This document shows, piece by piece, positions 10,401 through 16,416 of a stretch of DNA of 64,000 bases. The notes beneath the pieces are model-generated. The model made no database searches, was not told where the DNA came from, and saw only the letters and a program-made list of their open reading frames with translations. This DNA is from an uncultured Carboxylicivirga sp. (GTDB lineage: Bacteria; Bacteroidota; Bacteroidia; Bacteroidales; Marinilabiliaceae), in assembly GCA_947491945.1 (NCBI GenBank), contig CANLLN010000008.1, positions 1 through 64,000 on the forward strand. The letters are read 5' to 3'. Every line of letters begins with the position of its first letter. Position 1 is the first letter of the stretch. The position numbers and the translations under genes were made by a program.

Positions 10401-10826
10401 ACTGATACACAAACTGCCGAACATACAATATCATTTACTACAGATGCCGGTGATACGGATTCGCAAATTGGATTCTGGACACCTAATGACTATCAGGGAC
10501 AAGCATACCTTGATAACGTTAGCATCGTCGAATCAACACTGAAAAGTGTAGCGATGACTCCTGAATTATCAGATAATACAAGCAAAAATAGAGTTCTGGT
10601 CTATCCAAACCCTGCATCAGATAATATTACCATTCAAGGTCTATGGGGAGAAACAAGTTTATTGATCTATAATCTGATGGGAAGTTTGGTATTAAACCAA
10701 GTGTTTGATGCTTATGAGAATGGTTCAGCTACTGTCTCTGTTGACCATCTGGCAAAGGGTACTTACCTGCTTATAGTTACTGATGAAACAGGTATGCGCA
10801 TTACTAAGAAGTTAGTTATAAAATAA
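7386..10826 (+). CDS. T9SS-secreted parallel beta-helix protein with CBM6-like, Big2 and two CBM4/9-like modules
   Basis: 1146 residues. The signal peptide is the same as in the previous gene. A CBM6-like module (22-155) and a beta-helix core (156-700) follow, then a Big2 immunoglobulin-like domain (about 702-786, TWLSDNTSVATVDANGLVTA). Two CBM4/9-like modules (about 787-917 and 918-1058) and a T9SS tail (1068-1146) end it. The core is not closest to its tandem neighbour. It shares TITWGTNT, DWEGKFTLDYY, NNTFEQLGGDGVVFASVCNG and GRGEGCWIWDSHNIIVQ with the protein at 16417. It is therefore a mosaic: promoter, signal, CBM and tail like the neighbour, core like the distant paralogue. Extracellular polysaccharide attack is likely; the reaction is unknown. 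Confidence 0.8.
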   Translation: MMKKFTFLLLLFLASNLRTNAQTFLTIEAENATLSDSYDLVAKEFASGGNFVKLKNTSPEGKMEFVVPNVSTAGTYKLHVYSFNGGISTEALLSVNGVAASTVTLQPSNWAYEDSAKVTYLDINLEAGNNTVEIAATSAVNVLIDKVAISEYFNVYYVSTSGSDANNGSVSSPWQTIAKVNEAAATDANGGYLGSGDKVLFKRGDYFEGQLLLNRSGTADRPIEIGSYGAGELPVLSGSGTTLASDYIEAVKMTNTSHILVNNIWIKNDRQNMGTITWGTNTAYGIKVIANKWGGVSEGLTFRNLKITDVFGINMLDWEGKFTLDYYTAKGIFFDATADDPELGEVRINDVLIENCYFYNLGSTAISCRNLNPANNPISEEGRNMNYVIRNNTFEQLGGDGVVFASVCNGLVEKNTFIDLGLGDKNSSTDRLYGRGEGCWIWDSHNIIVQFNKQLRNSGFGDTYGAGGHVDFFCKNAIFQYNYSEETAGGFCEILGDCENSTFRYNVSVNDGYRDFHGYSIWVSGYVGTDQTPVRSNNNYIYNNTIYIDKAYTPDISIWAENTYVYNNIFKAVNGGQIGATGVDIDIASGSELVVANNLFYGDVASAFTNLDNSKITGVDPQFVNQGSGDIFGYQIQPGSAVIDAGTTFPEPTFPMAGQGIFKNISLNAATDIYGNAVDINNLLPNIGADNNYNSGIDPSAVSGVSVSPQSGTITVGGTLQLTETVMPSQAANKSVTWLSDNTSVATVDANGLVTAVSEGTAIITVTTVDGGFTATADITVTAQVVTELLNASFEDGLTNWNTWNNPTIVSDAVYGSKAVKLTGKGSVNQWVDVKPNTTYTLSAFAKVSDPQNDRVVLGVEDASGTALGFIDIYDTNYTAHRLMFTTGANDVTAKVYFWRPANGVNDAYCDEMIIDETAYILNSDFEKGLHAWDYYGGTAIETLSPVAGTSSLLIDGKGGSSQWIKTKGATTYEITFTTLVTDVSKTAKFHVKNSAGTKYFEVELTDTQTAEHTISFTTDAGDTDSQIGFWTPNDYQGQAYLDNVSIVESTLKSVAMTPELSDNTSKNRVLVYPNPASDNITIQGLWGETSLLIYNLMGSLVLNQVFDAYENGSATVSVDHLAKGTYLLIVTDETGMRITKKLVIK

Positions 10827-10850
10827 AAGGCCGTACGAACTAACCATTTC

Positions 10851-10883
10851 ACTCCTGTCTCACCCTGAGACAGGAGTGTTTTT
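10851..10883 (+). terminator. Rho-independent terminator
   Basis: A perfect 11-base stem ACTCCTGTCTC / GAGACAGGAGT with a 5-base loop is followed by GTTTTTA, 24 bases after the second tandem beta-helix gene. This is the third copy of the hairpin that brackets the duplicated units. The rest of 10884-11093 shows no gene. Confidence 0.85.
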
Positions 10884-11093
10884 ATATCTGAAAATTGAAT
10901 CGTGAGCAATTATTAACCTAAGAAGTGAAAGATGATAAAGAGGGCGAATGTAAAATCAAATTTAAAAATGCTCAACATTCTATCCTGTGACAAGTTGGCG
11001 AACTTTGGTTCAGGACATATTTAGTATTAGATGATAGTTTTAACTCAATAAGACTATCAAAATAGAATGAAGTACAATGTCAAAAATCCCAAT

Positions 11094-11708
11094 CTAAATC
11101 TCACCAAGGTATAAACTATTACTGATATTGGTTTCATCCCTGCTTCGAAAGGCCACCCAAAGATGCCAAAGATGATTGTCGTGCTCCGTGTCCCAAAAGT
11201 ATTCTTTTTTAAAACGGGGAATACCTGTAAAGCGGTAATCGATCCAGTTTTTTTCTGGTATATAAGCCACCACTATCAAAGTATCGCTTTTGTCTCCTTG
11301 ATTATCATTCCAGCCAAAGTGCCATCCTTCTTTTTCTTTGCTTACATGGCAATTTTCGGGTTGGGCAAGAGAACCTGCACTGAGATATACATTTGGCCAA
11401 TCAATTCTTTGATGAGGGTATTCACCTGTTACGGCATGCAGTAGGTTATAGGATTTAGCTACATGATAAGGTGCATTGTTTGTTGTTGCAGGTGCAAATG
11501 TGACTTTTATAAGATCTTTTAAAGGGTTTAAAAGTTCCTGAATCAAAGCCATTTTCTGTCTTTGTGCTTGTTGTTTCAGACTGGGTTTTCTCCGCCTTGA
11601 TAATTGGGGACGTGATCTAATAATGTTTTTTCCATACATGGTATAAAAAACCGCATTGCCTACTTTCCCCTTTATCGTGCCATTAATACCATCTTTTGCT
11701 TCAGCCAT
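11094..11708 (-). CDS. DUF6266 family protein
   Basis: 204 residues, no signal peptide. The N-terminus (KDGINGTIKGKVGNAVFYT, then IIRSRP and LKQQAQRQKMAL) matches what I know of the Bacteroidota DUF6266 family, which starts with a G-x-x-G-K-V-G-N motif and a K-Q-x-A-Q-R-x-K-F helix. The function of the family is unknown. The C-terminal half is rich in Trp/Asp and may form a beta-sandwich. It is convergent to the beta-helix gene on its left and divergent from the GH50 gene on its right. It has no evident link to the catabolic genes. Confidence 0.7.
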   Translation of the reverse strand: MAEAKDGINGTIKGKVGNAVFYTMYGKNIIRSRPQLSRRRKPSLKQQAQRQKMALIQELLNPLKDLIKVTFAPATTNNAPYHVAKSYNLLHAVTGEYPHQRIDWPNVYLSAGSLAQPENCHVSKEKEGWHFGWNDNQGDKSDTLIVVAYIPEKNWIDYRFTGIPRFKKEYFWDTEHDNHLWHLWVAFRSRDETNISNSLYLGEI

Positions 11709-12135
11709 GATTCTATTGATTAAGTTGGTTATTCAGCTTTGGGTGCACATATACCTTAGCTCTACAGGATAATGCAGCTTAAGTTATTGTATATAGATAT
11801 AATTGTCAATGATTATTCATTAATTAAATGGTAAATATTGACTAATGATTGAAGAAACATTGAAGAAACAATGAGTAAAGATTCAAAATCTATCATCAGC
11901 AATAGCAACCATCTCACAATACCAGCCTAGGGGATGATCATAAGCTTCCATCGGGGCTTTTTGCTTTTTCTTTGTGTTTTTACCCCGCCAATCAGTAACA
12001 AGTGATTGTCATGTTCAAATTAATTAAGGTGGTCAAAATTGGAATATTTGAGTTAAGCATTGTCAAATATGCGCCTGTTTGTTCTGTTTCTGTGAGTTAC
12101 TTTTAGTGCTTTACAAATTGGTTAAAATTTTTTTA
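11709..12135. other. Divergent intergenic region (DUF6266 / GH50)
   Basis: 427 bases without a convincing gene. It contains a short tandem GAAGAAACATT/GAAGAAACAAT near 11851-11872 and the 12-base element GTTAAGCATTGT at 12052-12063, 84 bases before the GH50 start. The latter recurs upstream of the beta-helix gene at 16417. Divergent promoters must lie here, but I could not fix their boxes. Confidence 0.5.
12052..12063 (+). promoter_or_regulatory. Shared upstream element GTTAAGCATTGT, copy 1
   Basis: The 12-mer followed by CAA begins 84 bases before the GH50 ATG. The same 12-mer lies at 16337-16348, 80 bases before the beta-helix ATG. Partial similarity continues for about 15 bases. The matching distance to the start codon suggests an operator or promoter element shared by two transcription units. 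Its binding protein is unknown; the HTCS is one guess. Confidence 0.4.
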
Positions 12136-13650
12136 ATGAAAAGCCCGAAATGCATACTGTTTATTCTTCATGTATTTTTATCAATCAACATTATTGGGCA
12201 AACGCCTTTAGTTGATCTGAGTGAAACGTATGTCGCCGAATTTGTTAAAACAAAAGGTGCTGCTGTCGGTCTTAAGGACGAGGTGTTATATATTACGCTG
12301 CAAGCCGATGCACCCTTGGTTGAGTTACATTCACCATCGGAGAGCTGGGATTTGTGCTCGCACTCGTCTGTTGCCTTTGAGGTGACTAATCTGGGAAATG
12401 AGCCCGTCCTGTTGAATGCGCATATTGGCGATTACCATTGGAACGAAGGAGTATTGGTTATCCATCCGGGTGAAACAAATGTGATGCGCATCCTCATCAA
12501 AGGGTACCGATTACCGGAAGAGCATCCGCTGGCCCGCTCTTATAAAGGGATGTTTGGATATCCGGGAGGCTACTACTGGCACTGGGTACCAATGGATGCA
12601 GCGCATATTAAGAAGATTAAATTATCACTGATCAATCCGAAGAGCCCTGCCATCATTGCCGTCAGAAATTTCATGGCTGAGGGCAACCTTCTGGCCAAGT
12701 CATATGAAGAGATACAAAAGACCATGTTCCCTTTTGTGGATCAGTATGGGCAATACATGCATAAGGATTGGAAAGGAAAGATTCATACTGATGAAGAACT
12801 ACAGGCAGCGATTAAAAAAGAGAAGAATGATTTAATGGCACAGCCTTCGCCACAAGGAAGAAACAAGTATGGTGGCTGGGCCTTAGGGAAGCAGTGCAAA
12901 GCTACGGGGCATTTCAGGGTGGAGAAAATTGATGGTCGCTGGTGGATGATTGATCCGGAAGGCTGCCTCTTCTGGTCCCATGGTATTACCGGTGTGGCAA
13001 AAGCTGCTGCCACTACAATAATAAAGGGACGTGAAAAATATTTCTCATCCTTGCCGGATAAAGGGACTCCATTGATGCAATTTGCCAAACAGGAAAAAGG
13101 GAAGGTGCTGACTTATAACTTTACAGGTTCTAACCTGTATCGTAAATATGGTGAGGACTGGCAACAAATAAGCAGTGAGCTGGCTCATCAGCGTCTCAGG
13201 AGCTGGGGCATGAATACCTTTGGTAACTGGTCGGATGAAACAACCTACCTTCAGCGAAAAACGCCTTATACAGTCAGTGTGAACTTTCCGTGGCCAAAAG
13301 TTGGAGGTAAGTTAAAGTTTCCCAATGTATTTCATCCAAATTATAAATCAAATCTGGAGAAGACCTTTGAAAAACATGCGGTTACCTGGGAAGATGATTA
13401 CTGTATTGGCTATTTTGTGGATAATGAGTTGCATGGCTGGGGATCAATAGGAAGAACAGTGCAGACTTTACCTGCAGAAGATAATGCCAAAGTTGAGCTG
13501 ATGAATTACCTGAGCGATAAGTATGATAACATTGAACAACTGAATTCAGCATGGAACAGTGACTTTAAGTCATGGAAAGTATTTCTAAATTCTACCAAAG
13601 CCATAACCGGAAAGACAGCAGTGAGTGATTTGCTGGAATTTGAAAAATAA
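12136..13650 (+). CDS. GH50 beta-agarase, N-terminal part (frame broken at the end)
   Basis: 504 residues from the ATG at 12136, which gives the signal MKSPKCILFILHVFLSINIIG. An upstream in-frame ATG at 12079 gives a poor one. A CBM-like N-terminal domain is followed by the GH50 barrel: GRWWMIDPEGCLFWSHGITG and YCIGYFVDNELHGWG, whose Glu431 is the expected acid/base. The frame stops at DLLEFEK, right where other GH50 enzymes continue; the rest is encoded in the next frame from 13650. GH50 enzymes cut beta-1,4 bonds of agarose, usually releasing neoagarobiose. On its own this half lacks the nucleophile, so activity needs read-through, reassembly of the two halves, or the break is a sequencing error. 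Confidence 0.85.
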   Translation: MKSPKCILFILHVFLSINIIGQTPLVDLSETYVAEFVKTKGAAVGLKDEVLYITLQADAPLVELHSPSESWDLCSHSSVAFEVTNLGNEPVLLNAHIGDYHWNEGVLVIHPGETNVMRILIKGYRLPEEHPLARSYKGMFGYPGGYYWHWVPMDAAHIKKIKLSLINPKSPAIIAVRNFMAEGNLLAKSYEEIQKTMFPFVDQYGQYMHKDWKGKIHTDEELQAAIKKEKNDLMAQPSPQGRNKYGGWALGKQCKATGHFRVEKIDGRWWMIDPEGCLFWSHGITGVAKAAATTIIKGREKYFSSLPDKGTPLMQFAKQEKGKVLTYNFTGSNLYRKYGEDWQQISSELAHQRLRSWGMNTFGNWSDETTYLQRKTPYTVSVNFPWPKVGGKLKFPNVFHPNYKSNLEKTFEKHAVTWEDDYCIGYFVDNELHGWGSIGRTVQTLPAEDNAKVELMNYLSDKYDNIEQLNSAWNSDFKSWKVFLNSTKAITGKTAVSDLLEFEK

Positions 13651-14198
13651 TGGTTGATCTATATTACAAAACCTGTCGGGAAGTAATTAAGGCCGAGGCA
13701 CCAAACAAGCTATACTTAGGAAGTCGTCTTCACAACCATTATTATCCTCAGGATCTCGGGCACCAGCATTGGATCGTGCCCATAGCTGCTAAATACTGCG
13801 ATGTAATCAGTTTCAATCGCTATCGTTTTGTGCCTAACGATTTAATTTTTCATGATCTTAACATTGATAAACCCATCATCATAGGTGAATTTCACTTTGG
13901 TGCGTTGGACCGCGGCATGTTACACACCGGACTGCGCTCAGTGCAAAGTCAGGATCAACGAGGACGAGTGTACTATGAGTACATAAAAGGTGCTTTGGAA
14001 AATCCTTTTATCGTAGGGGCTCATTGGTTTCAATATGGCGAACAGGCAGTAACCGGGCGTGGCGATGGAGAGAATTATCAGATTGGTTTTCTGGATGTTT
14101 GTGACACGCCATATCAGGAAACCATTGATGCTTGTCGAAAAATTGCTGAGCAGATGTATGAGATAAGATTGGCCCCAGAATCTATAAACACTAAATAA
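13650..14198 (+). CDS. GH50 beta-agarase, C-terminal part
   Basis: 182 residues starting with MVDLYYKTCREVIKAEAPNK, which continues the GH50 fold exactly where the preceding frame stops. IIIGEFHFGALDRGM carries the expected nucleophile Glu80, and FIVGAHWFQYGEQAVTGRGD is the conserved end of the barrel. There is no signal peptide, so alone it would stay in the cytoplasm. The ATG overlaps the stop of the first half (TAATG), which could allow translational coupling. Adding one A to the run of five A at 13640-13645 would fuse the two into one normal-length enzyme reading EFEKIMVDLYY. Confidence 0.85.
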   Translation: MVDLYYKTCREVIKAEAPNKLYLGSRLHNHYYPQDLGHQHWIVPIAAKYCDVISFNRYRFVPNDLIFHDLNIDKPIIIGEFHFGALDRGMLHTGLRSVQSQDQRGRVYYEYIKGALENPFIVGAHWFQYGEQAVTGRGDGENYQIGFLDVCDTPYQETIDACRKIAEQMYEIRLAPESINTK

Positions 14199-14227
14199 TA
14201 ATAATCGATACCAAATATGCAAGGCCA

Positions 14228-14389
14228 ATGAAAATATATAGTTCAATACGACTATTTCTTCTCTGTATTTCAGCAGTGAAAGCACAAAACAAAACAGGTT
14301 CGAAGAAAAAAATAAAAGTGTTTATCCTATCAGGTCAGTCAAACATAGTGGGTTGGGGCGATAGCGAGTGTTCAAGCCTTTTTGCTTAA
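14228..14389 (+). pseudogene. Remnant of a SASA-type carbohydrate acetylesterase (N-terminus only)
   Basis: A 53-codon frame, MKIYSSIRLFLLCISAVKAQ followed by KKKIKVFILSGQSNIVGWGD and a stop. The signal peptide and the SGQSN block with the nucleophile Ser are the start of SGNH/SASA esterases (sialate O-acetylesterase or acetylxylan esterase-like, normally 250-650 residues). Everything after block I is missing, and the next gene begins 24 bases later. It is a deletion stub lying directly after the broken GH50. Confidence 0.75.
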
Positions 14390-14413
14390 ATACGATTTTA
14401 AAAAATAATACTC

Positions 14414-16327
14414 ATGAAAAGAATTTGTTTATATATAATCATTGGATTTTTTTTATTACAAATTACTTGTAGAGCACAGGAGTATGATACCTGGCGGTTT
14501 ATTAACATACCAGATTATCACAATGCCGAAGGCTTTGCAAAGAATATTCCTGAACGCAGTAAGCGAATTCAAGTACAAACAGAACAGTTCAAAGAAATGA
14601 AGGAACGACATGGCGGTGAGTTGATCATTATGCCGGGCGATTGTAACGGAGGGCATTGGTACAGAACAAAGTTTATGAAGCCGTTTAAATCTCACCCAGA
14701 TTATGCGCAATACTCAACAGAGGAGGTTATTCAGGAAGCATCACGCTTGTGTTACAGTGGATTGTGGGATATTATTCACGATGGCGGTTACGAACATTTT
14801 TTAATGGCAGTGGGCGATCACGAGTTGGGTGACAATCCCTGGCAAAAAGGCAGTGAAGTCAGTAAATACATTTCAACCTTTCGTCAGGGTTTTGCCAATA
14901 CTTTTACTCTGGATGAGAATAAAGAATCGAGATTTACTCAAAAGATAGGTAATGCATTGCCACGTCCGGTAGGGACTATATATGAGCATACCTCCAATGC
15001 CGTTCAATATAAGAATGTCTTATTCGTTACGCTTGATATGTTCCGTTTTGACAGTCAGGATAAAAACCTGGGAAGTCAGGGTGTAATTAATGGTGATATT
15101 GATAGGAAACATATGGAGTGGTTTGAATCAGTATTATCAGAAGCTCAGAAAATCCCATCTATTCAACACATAGTGGTTCAATCCCATTTGCCCATAATCT
15201 ATCCGGTGCGTAAATATGCCAGCAGTGGTATGTTGGTGGATGAAAAAGAGAGTGAAAAGATTCTAAATGTGTTGCGAAAGTATAAGGTGGACTTGTATCT
15301 GGCTGGTGAGGTGCATATGAATACGGTGACCAGGGATACAGAATCAGACTTGATTCAGCTGGTGGCGAGAGGCAATAATTTATCCAATATAACATTAATA
15401 GATGTGGAGCCAAATATGCTTTCTATTAGTACCTTGAATGAGAATGGTGATGAGTTGGGAAGTCTTAAAATTGATAAGTCATCAGTAAAAACAGTTATTG
15501 AAGGTGAGGGTCTATTAAAACCAATTATTAGCAACGGTTTGCAAATACATTGGAGTTTTGATGAGCAATTGGATAAAAGCAATTATAGAAGTAGTGTGGA
15601 AGGAACCTTTCCCAAGAAGGGAAAGCATAATCCCATTTTAGCTACAATTCAATATCCATGTGTATATCTGAATGACGGTGGTTTTAATTACGATTATTCA
15701 CTTATTTGTGAAAATGTCAAACCAGCTATGGGGATATTAGGTCAGGCTGCTGAAATAACAGAATCATCCAAGCTATTTGTTTTGCCCATGGGACCAATGA
15801 GCGAAGGTTATAAACGTACTCTGTCATGTTGGGTAAGAACCAAAGCCAAAGGAAGAATGCTGATTCTGAATAGTGGATCGTATTGGGGACAAGGACAATT
15901 TTTTAATTTATCCATTAATAATGGTAACCTGGAAGTAGCCTTGCGTCCCGATATATATGCAACTACGCATAATCAACATATTAACGACGGTGAATGGCAT
16001 CACTTGGCAGTGGTGATGCCTGACGAAGATGCTACAATTGGCGAGCTGAAGTTATTTATTGATGGTAATCTGATTGAAGATAAGCAATGTGCTCAACCCG
16101 ATGTCAAGGTCAATACATCACAAGCTAACTGGATGGCTGTTGCCACAAATATTGAAACTTATAAAACAGATTTATCTGAAACAATGGGCATGAAAGGGTA
16201 CGTTGGTTTGTTGGATGATTTCTGCATATGGACAGGAGCTCTTAAAAATACAGGTATTAAGCAATTATACATCAATGGACTGAAAGGCAAAAATGCATGT
16301 AATGTAGAGGTAATAATGCATGATTAG
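14414..16327 (+). CDS. Secreted metallophosphoesterase-like protein with LamG domain
   Basis: 637 residues with a signal peptide (MKRICLYIIIGFFLLQITCR). Residues about 25-350 look like a calcineurin-type metallophosphoesterase: D34-Y-H36, GD76CNGG, GDHELGD near 136, VQSHLP near 255 and AGEVHMNT near 300. These are the five usual metal-ligand blocks in order, with small departures (GDHE for GNHE). Residues about 370-630 form a LamG/concanavalin-like domain (WHHLAVVMPDE, KLFIDGNLI, LLDDFCIWTGAL) that usually binds sugars. No T9SS tail is visible. Its substrate is unknown; a phosphoester- or sulfate-bearing glycan is conceivable. It sits between the broken agarase and a beta-helix operon. Confidence 0.7.
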   Translation: MKRICLYIIIGFFLLQITCRAQEYDTWRFINIPDYHNAEGFAKNIPERSKRIQVQTEQFKEMKERHGGELIIMPGDCNGGHWYRTKFMKPFKSHPDYAQYSTEEVIQEASRLCYSGLWDIIHDGGYEHFLMAVGDHELGDNPWQKGSEVSKYISTFRQGFANTFTLDENKESRFTQKIGNALPRPVGTIYEHTSNAVQYKNVLFVTLDMFRFDSQDKNLGSQGVINGDIDRKHMEWFESVLSEAQKIPSIQHIVVQSHLPIIYPVRKYASSGMLVDEKESEKILNVLRKYKVDLYLAGEVHMNTVTRDTESDLIQLVARGNNLSNITLIDVEPNMLSISTLNENGDELGSLKIDKSSVKTVIEGEGLLKPIISNGLQIHWSFDEQLDKSNYRSSVEGTFPKKGKHNPILATIQYPCVYLNDGGFNYDYSLICENVKPAMGILGQAAEITESSKLFVLPMGPMSEGYKRTLSCWVRTKAKGRMLILNSGSYWGQGQFFNLSINNGNLEVALRPDIYATTHNQHINDGEWHHLAVVMPDEDATIGELKLFIDGNLIEDKQCAQPDVKVNTSQANWMAVATNIETYKTDLSETMGMKGYVGLLDDFCIWTGALKNTGIKQLYINGLKGKNACNVEVIMHD

Positions 16328-16336
16328 CATATTTAC

Positions 16337-16348
16337 GTTAAGCATTGT
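16337..16348 (+). promoter_or_regulatory. Shared upstream element GTTAAGCATTGT, copy 2
   Basis: Second copy of the 12-mer found at 12052, here 80 bases before the ATG at 16417 of a four-gene operon. See copy 1 for the argument. Chance is possible for a 12-mer in an AT-rich window, but position and flanking similarity agree. Confidence 0.4.
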
Positions 16349-16416
16349 TCAATTTCTGCCCGTTAAATTGCTGGTTGCATTCTAATTTTACAGCGTTTAT
16401 AAATTAGATCTTGACT

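Noticed and set aside
12079-12135. Upstream ATG for the GH50 gene
   Set aside because: The extra 19 residues would put a hydrophobic Cys-rich stretch before a normal signal peptide; the start at 12136 is more likely.
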